5,728 bases of DNA from Candidatus Zymogenus sp. (GCA_030613285.1 JAUWME010000175.1:1-5728); one strand, 5' to 3'; counted from the first letter of the stretch, positions 1-5,323 are shown. The notes: a model not told the origin generated them from the sequence alone. Program-made: numbers and translations.

Positions 1-472
1 TCTTGAGTTCCTTGACATTAGTGCCGGAGTTGTCACCCCGGGATACGAATTTAACATTCGATTCGGCAATCTTCTTGAAAGCCTCTGCGGGAGATTTTAT
101 TCCCATAATCCCTGCGGGGTCGTTTTTTGGGCCGATGATGACGAAGTCGTTATACATAACGTCCATGCGGTTTACACCGTATCCGTCGGCAATGAATTTG
201 TCTTCAAGTCCTCTGGCGTGAACAAGGACGATATCGGCGTCGCCGTTTTTGGCAATTTCGAGGGCCTTTCCTGTCCCTACAGCAATTACGTAAACCCTAA
301 TCCCGGTTTTTTTGGTGAAATCCGGATGAATGTAGTCAAAAAGACCCGTGTTGTCAGTGCTGGTGGTGCTTGCGATTATAAGAGTATCGGCACCAATAGC
401 AAGACCGGCAAATCCCAGAAAACAAACCAGAAAAGACAGTGTGAGCGCTAACGAGAACTTCTTCAGCTTCAT
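1..472 (-). CDS. tupA: Tungstate ABC transporter substrate-binding protein, 5' part (cut by window start)
   Basis: This is the periplasmic binding protein that captures tungstate and hands it to the TupB permease and TupC ATPase. The window holds the first 157 residues; the gene continues beyond base 1. Residues 1-28 form a signal peptide (MKLKK, then a hydrophobic core, ending AIGA). The mature part begins LIIASTTSTDNTGL, whose STTS (35-38) is the first oxyanion-binding loop of the family. It continues with AVGTGKAL (64-71), GDADIVLVHA (77-86), the very characteristic GYGVNRMDVMYNDFVIIGP (98-115), and SRGDNSGT (144-151), the second ligand loop. The Tup family is better supported than ModA or WtpA because of the YGVNRxDVMYNDF block. 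The ATG at 472 is preceded by GGGAG about 8 nt upstream. Cys17 lies inside the hydrophobic core and is not a convincing lipobox. The gene is preceded by a terminator and a cofactor riboswitch on the same strand, as expected for regulation by Moco or Tuco. tupB and tupC should lie to the left. Confidence 0.93.
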   Translation of the reverse strand, partial: MKLKKFSLALTLSFLVCFLGFAGLAIGADTLIIASTTSTDNTGLFDYIHPDFTKKTGIRVYVIAVGTGKALEIAKNGDADIVLVHARGLEDKFIADGYGVNRMDVMYNDFVIIGPKNDPAGIMGIKSPAEAFKKIAESNVKFVSRGDNSGTNVKELK

Positions 473-553
473 AGGTTTTCTCCCTATAAAAAGGTTTAAA
501 AAATCCCGGCTTTTTAAGGGAGTGTTCGATAAATAGATATCTACTGTGCGTCC

Positions 554-579
554 AAAAAAAAACGTACCGTGCGGTACGT
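554..579 (-). terminator. Intrinsic terminator of the tupA riboswitch (expression platform)
   Basis: On the minus strand a perfect 7-bp stem, ACGTACC (579-573) with GGTACGT (568-562), closes a four-base loop GCAC and runs straight into nine T residues (562-554, the first belonging to the stem). It lies between the aptamer (603-755) and the tupA start (472), so it is positioned for transcription attenuation. A 5-bp hairpin TGTGG-AAAA-CCACA (598-585) sits between it and the aptamer. The left arm ACGTACC can alternatively pair with GGTATGT at 647-641 inside the aptamer, which would prevent termination. Confidence 0.85.
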
Positions 580-602
580 AATTGTGTGGTTTTCCACAGC
601 GT

Positions 603-755
603 TTCTCCTTTCCAAGCACGGGGGGCATGGCCGTTTCCAGACATACCTTATCGTCCTTCCACCATTGGTATTAAGGCATCCTTAAGCCATTCAACTCATA
701 ACATGAATTGAAACTCTCAAGTTGCCTTACCCATTAGGTGTGAAGGCTCGGAGAA
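603..755 (-). ncRNA. Moco/Tuco riboswitch (molybdenum or tungsten cofactor sensing RNA)
   Basis: The minus strand reads TTCTCCGAGCC at 755-745 and CCCCCGTGCTTGGAAAGGAG at 624-605, which match the two conserved ends of the Moco RNA motif (CUCCGAGCC and GCCUCCCGU..UGGAAAGG). The closing helix P1 is TTCTCC (755-750) with GGAGAA (608-603). AGCC (748-745) can pair with GGCT (688-685) as P2. Between them is a 10-bp hairpin with one G-U pair (712-703 with 699-690), a candidate P3. A further hairpin GGTATG (647-642)/CATGCC (629-624) encloses CUG-GAAA-CGG, a GNRA tetraloop stem like the one in the E. coli moaA example. This family binds molybdenum or tungsten cofactor. Here it precedes a tungstate importer and a terminator, so cofactor binding should reduce tupA expression. 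Stem assignments were made by eye. Confidence 0.9.
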
Positions 756-776
756 TCTAATTTTCTTGTTGGGTGT

Positions 777-805
777 ATGTTAGTTGAGAACGTTGAGATT
801 GTCAA
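777..805 (-). promoter_or_regulatory. Sigma-70 promoter for the riboswitch-tupA transcript
   Basis: Read on the minus strand: -35 box TTGACA (805-800, perfect), a 17-bp spacer, and -10 box TAACAT (782-777, four of six consensus). Transcription would start near 769-771, about 15 nt before the first aptamer base at 755, which is where a riboswitch transcript should begin. Confidence 0.8.
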
Positions 806-841
806 GTTATTTGTTGAGGTTTTTTAAAAATATTGGAAAAA

Positions 842-858
842 GTTCAAATTGGTTGAAC
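842..858. promoter_or_regulatory. Inverted repeat GTTCAA-N5-TTGAAC, possible operator
   Basis: Half-sites GTTCAA (842-847) and TTGAAC (853-858) form a perfect 6-5-6 dyad. It lies about 37 bp upstream of the tupA -35 box and about 110 bp upstream of the phosphoesterase start, so it could serve either gene. There is no T run, so it is not a terminator. The regulator is unknown. Confidence 0.3.
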
Positions 859-876
859 AATGGATTTATGTTGAGA

Positions 877-896
877 TTGCAATATCTATATTGTAA
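877..896. promoter_or_regulatory. Inverted repeat TTGCAATAT-CT-ATATTGTAA, possible operator
   Basis: The core CAATAT-CT-ATATTG (880-893) is a perfect 6-2-6 dyad. It extends to nine bases each side with a single mismatched pair (G879/T894). It is about 70 bp upstream of the phosphoesterase start codon, a usual place for a repressor or activator site. I found no convincing -35/-10 pair for that gene, so the promoter it would control is not defined. Confidence 0.35.
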
Positions 897-966
897 AAGT
901 GAGAACAACGTGTTAGGATGTTTTGCAGTTGAGGTTAAATATAAAATTTTTTAAAAAGGTATTAGA

Positions 967-1914
967 ATGTCCACTCGTAAAGGATTTACGATCTTCCATT
1001 TATCAGACATCCACTATGATGGGAAGAATATTGAGATATTTGAGCTTGCCCTGGAGCATCTCGTAGAATTTAGCCCAGAATATGTTTTTGTCACCGGCGA
1101 TATTATTGAGGATCCCAAGGGAGACATTGAAATTCCCGCGGAGATGATTAGGGAGGCATTAAAGGCTGTGGAGGAAAAAAACGGCATTATGCCTGTTTTT
1201 AGGGTAGTTCCCGGAAACCACGACCTTTTCTTTAAGGGTGCCTACGGTAGAAAGAAGAACGGAAAATTCTTCAGGATATTTTCAGAAGAGGAGAGAGGTC
1301 ACTACTTTTCCCCCGATCATCATTTGAGCGTCTTTACCTTCGATTCAAACCATATCTACGAGCCAAGAGGGGAGATGTGGAGAAAGTTCGTCCAGATTAT
1401 GCGTCCCATGACCCACGGACTTATCGTTGAGAGGGATTTGGATGAATTTTCTGACTGGACGAGGGCACTGAAAAGGTCTGCAAACCGAGACGAATATCTG
1501 AAGTCTTTCAAGATTGCCCTGGTTCACCACCACCCCATGCCGACCGCCTACAACTTTTTGACAAAGCTTGCCGACGAGGGTTACATGATGTTGGAAAATT
1601 CGGGTGTTGTGATATATCGTCTTATTCAGGAGGAGTTTGACTTAATTCTCCACGGTCACCGCCCTGTTCCGCAGTTTTGTCGGGCCATCTACTTTGATGA
1701 AGAGAACATTGAGAGGGAGATTGCCGTTTTGGGTTGCGGCTCCACTGGCAAAAAAACCGATGATAAGATCAGGGCGGTGGGACACAATTTTAACGTGATC
1801 AGGGTTGGTAAGGGTGGTAAGGTTACTGCAACGCAGTATATAAAAAGAGGGACTGGGGCGTTTATTCCGGGGGAGCATATTATCAAGATAGATGTCAAGA
1901 AAGATAAGGGGTAG
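967..1914 (+). CDS. Metallophosphoesterase (calcineurin-like / CpdA-like phosphohydrolase)
   Basis: A 315-residue cytoplasmic protein of the calcineurin-like two-metal phosphoesterase superfamily, with no signal peptide. Metal motifs appear in order: LSDIHYD (D14, H16), VTGDIIED (D45), VPGNHDLF (N84, H85), ALVHHHPMP (H187-H189) and LHGHRPVPQ (G230, H231). The last motif is normally GHxH; here the second His is replaced by Pro233 (codon CCT at 1663-1665). Pattern and length are close to bacterial cyclic-nucleotide phosphodiesterase-like members, but the substrate cannot be told from sequence and could be a cyclic nucleotide, nucleotide or other phosphodiester. The ATG at 967 has a modest AAAGG about 7 nt upstream. 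The gene diverges from tupA across a 494-bp regulatory region. The 139 bp separating it from the next gene, with no clear terminator, leave co-transcription open. Confidence 0.9.
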   Translation: MSTRKGFTIFHLSDIHYDGKNIEIFELALEHLVEFSPEYVFVTGDIIEDPKGDIEIPAEMIREALKAVEEKNGIMPVFRVVPGNHDLFFKGAYGRKKNGKFFRIFSEEERGHYFSPDHHLSVFTFDSNHIYEPRGEMWRKFVQIMRPMTHGLIVERDLDEFSDWTRALKRSANRDEYLKSFKIALVHHHPMPTAYNFLTKLADEGYMMLENSGVVIYRLIQEEFDLILHGHRPVPQFCRAIYFDEENIEREIAVLGCGSTGKKTDDKIRAVGHNFNVIRVGKGGKVTATQYIKRGTGAFIPGEHIIKIDVKKDKG

Positions 1915-2053
1915 AAGTTAATATGTGAATGGCGGGTTGTAGTAGGGGGTGAAGATTATTTTGAAAAGGTTATAAATAGATTTGAAATGGTCAATTTGGA
2001 TTTTTGAGATAGTTAGAAGATTGAAATAGTGTAATTGGAAAAAGGAATCTAAT

Positions 2054-2242
2054 ATGGCAACCTATTATGATGGTGCTAATATTATAAAAGTACCAAAAGA
2101 AGCAATTCCAAGATGCCCAAAGTGTGATAGAAGGCTCGAGACGATCTGGAGCAAAAATCAATGGAAGCCAATAAGAGGGTCCAGGGACATTTTTATGTGT
2201 CCCCATTGCGAGGTTTTTCTCGGATATGGATTTATTGGATAA
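2054..2242 (+). CDS. Small zinc-ribbon protein (62 aa), function unknown
   Basis: A 62-residue protein with two CxxC knuckles, CPKC (C21, C24) and CPHC (C49, C52), 24 residues apart, which is the layout of a four-cysteine zinc ribbon. Residues 1-20 (MATYYDGANIIKVPKEAIPR) contain no metal motif. Between the knuckles is a basic, tryptophan-bearing segment (IWSKNQWKPIRGSRD), followed by an aromatic and glycine-rich tail (FLGYGFIG). A good ribosome-binding site, AAAGGA at 2041-2046, lies 7 nt before the ATG, which argues that this short frame is a real gene; the long frame on the opposite strand is its shadow. The methyltransferase starts 28 bp downstream in the same direction, so the two are probably co-transcribed. 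Zinc ribbons of this size may bind nucleic acid or protein partners. I do not recognise a named family. Confidence 0.75.
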   Translation: MATYYDGANIIKVPKEAIPRCPKCDRRLETIWSKNQWKPIRGSRDIFMCPHCEVFLGYGFIG

Positions 2243-2270
2243 TAGCTAAAAGTACATTTTTACCAACCGT

Positions 2271-2990
2271 ATGAAATATCAAAAAACTTCAACTAAAAGA
2301 GGAGCGAATACTATATTATTGGAAAACGTAAAAGAAATATCAATAGAAAAGGCAATAGAAAAGGCAATTGTACAGGCGCCAGTCTTTGACAAAATCGCCA
2401 AATTCTACTTCGTTATCGACCTTATGTCGATCTCATTTTTTAATAGGGTAGTCAGAGAGATTCCGAAGCATCTCGATTTTGATATTGAAAACACGATCAA
2501 TGCAAATATCCTCGATGTGTGTTGCGGAACGGGACTCCTCTCAAGGTATCTTACAAAATTGAGTGATCGCGTCGTTGGCGTCGATATCTCCCCCAAGATG
2601 ATAGCAAAGGCCAAACGTGCCGCAAAAAAACTCCCGGTATATTTTGGTGTTATGGACGCAACGAGCCTTGATTTTCCCGATGGTTCATTTGACCTCGTTG
2701 CAATTTCAAGGGGTCTGCACGCCATGCCGAAAGAAACCAGAGACAACGCAGTAAAGCAAGCGCATCGGGTGACTTCGTCTCATGCCCTTTTCATAGAGCC
2801 GGTGAGACGCCCAAAAAGTCGGATATCGAGAGCCATCCATGACTTTGCGGAAAGGGCAGAGGGCGGGTTTGAAAATTACATCGAGTTTGTCGAGATAGAC
2901 TTTAGCGAGTATCTTACCTCTTTCGGCTTTTTACCCAAGTTGATGATTAAAGAGAGTAATTCAGAAGTATATCTGTGTAAAAAGCTTTGA
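2271..2990 (+). CDS. Class I SAM-dependent methyltransferase, UbiE-like
   Basis: A 239-residue Rossmann-fold methyltransferase. Motif I is ILDVCCGTGLLSRYL (80-94), the glycine-rich SAM loop. The ribose-binding acidic residue is D105 in VVGVDISPKM, followed by FGVMDATSLDFPDGSFDLVA (125-144), where D129 would contact the adenine. The N-terminal helix VFDKIAKFYFVIDLMSISFFNRVVRE (38-63) and DVCCGTG resemble the UbiE/MenG family, which methylates quinone precursors. However, the classical UbiE signature blocks after motif IV are not evident, so the acceptor is unknown and no symbol is given. No clear Shine-Dalgarno precedes the ATG at 2271. The only purine-rich stretch, GAGGAG near 2299-2304, is inside the frame with no ATG at suitable distance, so the first 35 residues are the least certain part. 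The gene lies 28 bp after the zinc-ribbon gene and probably depends on its transcript. Confidence 0.88.
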   Translation: MKYQKTSTKRGANTILLENVKEISIEKAIEKAIVQAPVFDKIAKFYFVIDLMSISFFNRVVREIPKHLDFDIENTINANILDVCCGTGLLSRYLTKLSDRVVGVDISPKMIAKAKRAAKKLPVYFGVMDATSLDFPDGSFDLVAISRGLHAMPKETRDNAVKQAHRVTSSHALFIEPVRRPKSRISRAIHDFAERAEGGFENYIEFVEIDFSEYLTSFGFLPKLMIKESNSEVYLCKKL

Positions 2991-3059
2991 AAAATGGCGG
3001 TCTAACAGCTAATAGGCTGGGTCTACTGAAAAAATAAATACAGGGGGAGCGGGGAAGGG

Positions 3060-3557
3060 TTATTCAGGTCTAACAATTAAGTCAAGGACTCTGTAGCCAC
3101 CGGAGTTAATCTCCACCTCCTTGGGTTTTACAACGCGGATATTTTTTATTAGATTATATTTAACACCATCAATTATCCCCACAGCGCCAGTTATATAAAT
3201 AGTATCCGGTGTGTCCTGACACCCAATGTATTCAGTGGCGATTGATTTGTTATCAACGTACTTATAATGTAAGGTGTTTGTCAAATCCCACCACTTGGTG
3301 TCGATGGTCAGGTCTTTGATTATAATTTTAATATTTGAAGTATCTGAAATATCAGCGCCATTTGCAATGTTTGCAATGTTTGATATTACCGCTATGGGAA
3401 ACAGCATCCCGTGTGCATGATCGAGGGGAATGAAACCGCCGTGACATATTTTAATGATAAAACCGTCAGTTTCCGCAGAGTGGGCAGAGGGACTCATCGT
3501 AAAAAGGACTATTAAAGCCGGTATAATCAACTTGAAAAACAGTCTTCTTATTGCCAT
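3060..3557 (-). CDS. Exported protein of unknown function (165 aa)
   Basis: I do not recognise this protein. Starting at the ATG at 3557 it has a textbook signal peptide: MAIRRLFFK, a hydrophobic stretch LIIPALIVLFTM, then SPSAHSA before ETDGF, so it should be secreted to the periplasm or beyond. The mature part of about 137 residues has two cysteines (in KICHGG and YIGCQD) that could form a disulfide. It is rich in Ile, Asn and Asp, with alternating patterns suggesting beta strands. An in-frame ATG at 3575 (six residues longer, AAGAAG three bases upstream) is an alternative start; frames reaching 3680 need a TTG and destroy the signal peptide. A 9-bp tandem duplication at 3361-3378 (TTTGCAATG twice) encodes the IANIAN stretch. 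It lies 141 bp downstream of the deacetylase on the same strand, with a weak terminator candidate between them, so shared transcription is uncertain. Confidence 0.72.
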   Translation of the reverse strand: MAIRRLFFKLIIPALIVLFTMSPSAHSAETDGFIIKICHGGFIPLDHAHGMLFPIAVISNIANIANGADISDTSNIKIIIKDLTIDTKWWDLTNTLHYKYVDNKSIATEYIGCQDTPDTIYITGAVGIIDGVKYNLIKNIRVVKPKEVEINSGGYRVLDLIVRPE

Positions 3558-3668
3558 TAAGTTTGTTGAATCCATCGACTTCTTAAAAATATTTCCAATA
3601 AAAAAGTGTAATTGCTCTTTCAGTCTTCTAAAAGAGGATTGACCTTGAGATTGGGTAAAAATAAAAAT

Positions 3669-3690
3669 AAAAAAATGCAAGATTAGTTGC
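3669..3690 (-). terminator. Weak intrinsic terminator candidate after the deacetylase gene
   Basis: On the minus strand GCAA (3690-3687) can pair with TTGC (3680-3677) around a six-base loop, followed by A and a run of T residues (3675 downward) that continues as T-rich sequence to about 3657. It begins 9 bp after the deacetylase stop codon. The stem is only 4 bp, so termination would be inefficient at best. Confidence 0.3.
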
Positions 3691-3698
3691 GTGAAGAA

Positions 3699-4835
3699 TC
3701 AACCCACCGCGCCAATCTTCGGAAAACCCACATCGTGAATATATTTGATAACTCGATCGACCTCCTTTTCATTCTTTTCCTTCGTCGGGCCCGTAATGTA
3801 AATAGGGTTGTCAAGGAGCGTTCCCCCTTCAATCTCTGGGCCAACCATTACTCCGCCCAATATCCCAGCATACGGATTTTCCATCTTGATACCGTTTATG
3901 GCAGCCCATGCCACAGCCCAAGATCGAGAGGCGTTGTCAATGTTGTAACCACCTCCGCCCATGCCCACCAATTTCTTTGAAAACTTCCCAATCTCCAATG
4001 CCATCATCTCAAAGCTGTTGTTTGTAAGGGCCATATTCGTCAAGGGGTCGTTAGCCATGGTGTCGGTTCCCATCTCGGCAAGGACAATGTCGGGAGCAAA
4101 CGCCTCCACAGCCGGCGTGACAATCTCAAAAAATGCCTTGAGAAAAAGCTCGTCATCGGTCTGTGGTGGGAGCGGTATATTGATGTTATAACCCTCACCA
4201 ACGCCCTTGCCAATATTATCCTCAAACCCACCCCATGGATAAATAGTCTTCCCCGTCTGGTGCATCGATATTACTAAAGCGCCGTTGTCTTCTTCAAATG
4301 CCGCCTCAACACCGTTTCCGTGGTGGGCGTCAATGTCAATATAAGCAAACCTCAAGCCATCTCTCCTCAACATCTTTCCCACAACGGCAATATCATTAAT
4401 ATAACAAAAACCCTCGGCGTGGTCAGGATAGGCATGATGAAAACCGCCGGTGGGATTAAAGGCAAAAGCCCTGTCAGAAGCTTCAAGGACAAGCCTTGTT
4501 CCCACAAGGGTGCCACCTGACGCAAGGTTGGATTTGTTAAACATATCCTTAAAAATAGGGTTATCGCTTGTCCCCAGTCCCGCTCGCAAAGTCTCTTCTG
4601 TAATCTCGCCCTTGCTGGCAGATTTAAGAACCTTAAGATAATTCTTTGTATGGAAAAGAAGGAGTATCTCCTCCGGTATAGGCTCCGGCGGAACCACCTT
4701 TATCCACGACTTGTTGATAAGGTCATATTGCTCAAGAAGATTCTTCAGATTCAATGCACGCTCCGGCCTGAATGGATGATCAGGGCTGTACTCAAAGTGG
4801 GAGCTTTCGTCTGAATATATGAAAAAACTATCCAT
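3699..4835 (-). CDS. Histone deacetylase superfamily protein, AcuC-like lysine deacetylase
   Basis: A 378-residue zinc amidohydrolase of the arginase/HDAC fold, cytoplasmic, the usual length for AcuC-type enzymes. Active-site elements are intact and in order: substrate-entry HPFRPERA (20-27), GGFHHAYPDHAEGFCYIND (130-148) with the His dyad H133/H134, YIDIDAHHGNGVEAAF (165-180) with zinc ligands D169 and H171, GTDTMANDPL (256-265) with zinc ligand D258, and GMGGGGYN (291-298) with the transition-state Tyr297. HHGNG has Asn174 where class I enzymes have Asp; class II HDACs also have Asn, so this is not a defect. Residues from about 330 form a C-terminal tail (GPEIEGGTLLDNPIYITGPTKEK). In Bacillus, AcuC deacetylates acetyl-CoA synthetase; a protein-lysine deacylase is likely here, but polyamine or small-molecule substrates cannot be excluded. 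The ATG has GAGGG only 4 nt upstream. It diverges from the FadR-like regulator. Confidence 0.93.
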   Translation of the reverse strand: MDSFFIYSDESSHFEYSPDHPFRPERALNLKNLLEQYDLINKSWIKVVPPEPIPEEILLLFHTKNYLKVLKSASKGEITEETLRAGLGTSDNPIFKDMFNKSNLASGGTLVGTRLVLEASDRAFAFNPTGGFHHAYPDHAEGFCYINDIAVVGKMLRRDGLRFAYIDIDAHHGNGVEAAFEEDNGALVISMHQTGKTIYPWGGFEDNIGKGVGEGYNINIPLPPQTDDELFLKAFFEIVTPAVEAFAPDIVLAEMGTDTMANDPLTNMALTNNSFEMMALEIGKFSKKLVGMGGGGYNIDNASRSWAVAWAAINGIKMENPYAGILGGVMVGPEIEGGTLLDNPIYITGPTKEKNEKEVDRVIKYIHDVGFPKIGAVG

Positions 4836-4880
4836 TAATCCCTCATAAAATAAATAAAAAACCGTGAGTCCAATGGATAC

Positions 4881-4908
4881 ATTATATATATCAGCAACGA
4901 ATCCTCAA
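4881..4908 (-). promoter_or_regulatory. Sigma-70 promoter for the deacetylase gene
   Basis: On the minus strand: -35 TTGAGG (4908-4903, four of six), a 16-bp spacer and a perfect -10 TATAAT (4886-4881). The start would be near 4874, giving a leader of about 38 nt before the ATG at 4835. Confidence 0.65.
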
Positions 4909-4966
4909 GAATGCTGAAAATGTTTTTACCACTCACTTAAAATTTTACACTCAAGATTATAATGAT

Positions 4967-4983
4967 TTGACCAAATAAGTCAA
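4967..4983. promoter_or_regulatory. Inverted repeat TTGAC-N7-GTCAA, possible operator
   Basis: TTGAC (4967-4971) and GTCAA (4979-4983) form a perfect 5-7-5 dyad about 60 bp upstream of the deacetylase -35 box. It is followed at 4991-4997 by a run of seven G. It could be an upstream control site for the deacetylase. The regulator is unknown. Confidence 0.3.
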
Positions 4984-5075
4984 TAAAAAAGGGGGGGAAG
5001 GAGAAACAGCAACTCTCGTCCATTAAAGATAAATTATTCTTACCGAAACAATTTTTATTTTCCCTCAAATTTTTC

Positions 5076-5104
5076 TTGACACCTCACCATTTTTAAGGTA
5101 AACA
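5076..5104 (+). promoter_or_regulatory. Promoter for the FadR-like regulator gene
   Basis: -35 box TTGACA (5076-5081, perfect), a 17-bp spacer and a weak -10 TAAACA (5099-5104, three of six). The predicted start near 5111-5112 coincides with the left edge of the FadR-type operator, and the arrangement would leave a leader of about 210 nt. No better promoter was found nearer the ATG. Confidence 0.55.
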
Positions 5105-5111
5105 TATACAT

Positions 5112-5129
5112 TGAATGACTACTCATTCA
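5112..5129. promoter_or_regulatory. FadR-type operator (TetR-family FadR box)
   Basis: TGAATGA-CTAC-TCATTCA is a perfect 7-4-7 inverted repeat. It fits, at every position, the box I recall for Bacillus subtilis FadR, TGAATGAMTANTCATTCA. It sits at the predicted transcription start of a gene whose product looks like that same TetR subfamily, so negative autoregulation is the natural reading. That it is bound by this protein is inference. Confidence 0.85.
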
Positions 5130-5144
5130 TTTTATTCCTACGTC

Positions 5145-5201
5145 GGTTGTTGGGTTGTCGGGATGTAGGGGTGGTTGGAGATGATGTGGGTAGGAAAAGG
5201 G
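5145..5201 (+). other. G-rich leader segment upstream of the regulator, possible G-quadruplex
   Basis: G runs occur at 5145-5146, 5152-5154, 5160-5162 and 5168-5171, with three successive 5-base loops, then at 5173-5174, 5177-5178, 5188-5190, 5193-5194 and 5199-5201. C is almost absent on this strand. The first four runs form a regular 8-bp period. If the promoter at 5076 is right, this is in the mRNA leader, where a two- or three-tetrad structure could form. A CCTAC (5137-5141)/GTAGG (5165-5169) pairing would compete with it. Confidence 0.35.
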
Positions 5202-5323
5202 ATATGCGAACTTTTAGTGTGCAATTGTAGTTGCTCGAAATATTTAATAAATCTAAAAGCGGATTTAATATAGATAGTTGAAGTTCAAAAGCTGATATTG
5301 TTTTCAAAGGAAGTTCACAAAAA

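Larger units (their letters stand above)
783..933 (+). repeat. Five dispersed copies of GTTGAG in the tupA/phosphoesterase intergenic region
   Basis: GTTGAG occurs at 783-788, 792-797, 813-818, 870-875 and 928-933, always in the same orientation. Two copies continue as GTTGAGATT and two as GTTGAGGTT. The last three copies are 57 and 58 bp apart. The first two fall in the spacer of the tupA promoter. They may be binding sites or coincidental in AT-rich DNA; no known regulator is assigned. Confidence 0.35.

Noticed and set aside
354..644. Minus-strand open frame of 96 codons
   Set aside because: It covers the riboswitch 3' end, the terminator and the tupA start in a different frame; its protein has no recognisable features and it lacks a ribosome-binding site.
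2342..2365. 12-bp tandem duplication in the methyltransferase gene
   Set aside because: It is in frame (repeated IEKA) in a variable N-terminal segment; an ordinary small duplication with no sign of function.
3006..3019. CAGCT-AATA-GGCTG hairpin between the converging methyltransferase and exported-protein genes
   Set aside because: The stem is five pairs including a G-U and is followed by no T run on either strand, so it is not supported as a terminator.
3558..3680. N-terminal extension of the exported protein to a TTG at 3680
   Set aside because: The extension starts at TTG without a ribosome-binding site, has low-complexity Phe/Ile sequence from T-rich DNA, and would bury a good signal peptide 40 residues inside.
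3687..3980. Plus-strand open frame of 97 codons
   Set aside because: It is antisense to the 3' part of the deacetylase, whose motifs establish the real coding strand.
4955..4960. Second minus-strand TATAAT upstream of the deacetylase
   Set aside because: The sequence 16-18 bp upstream has no acceptable -35 box, and the pair at 4881-4908 is closer and better.
5278..5288. TTGAA-G-TTCAA palindrome before the regulator ATG
   Set aside because: It is short, AT-rich and unlike the FadR box; likely to occur by chance.
5119..5307. Minus-strand open frame of 62 codons opposite the regulator leader
   Set aside because: Composition is low complexity (Ser/Thr/Pro and Arg/Asn runs from the G-rich strand complement), and it overlaps the operator; no supporting start signal.
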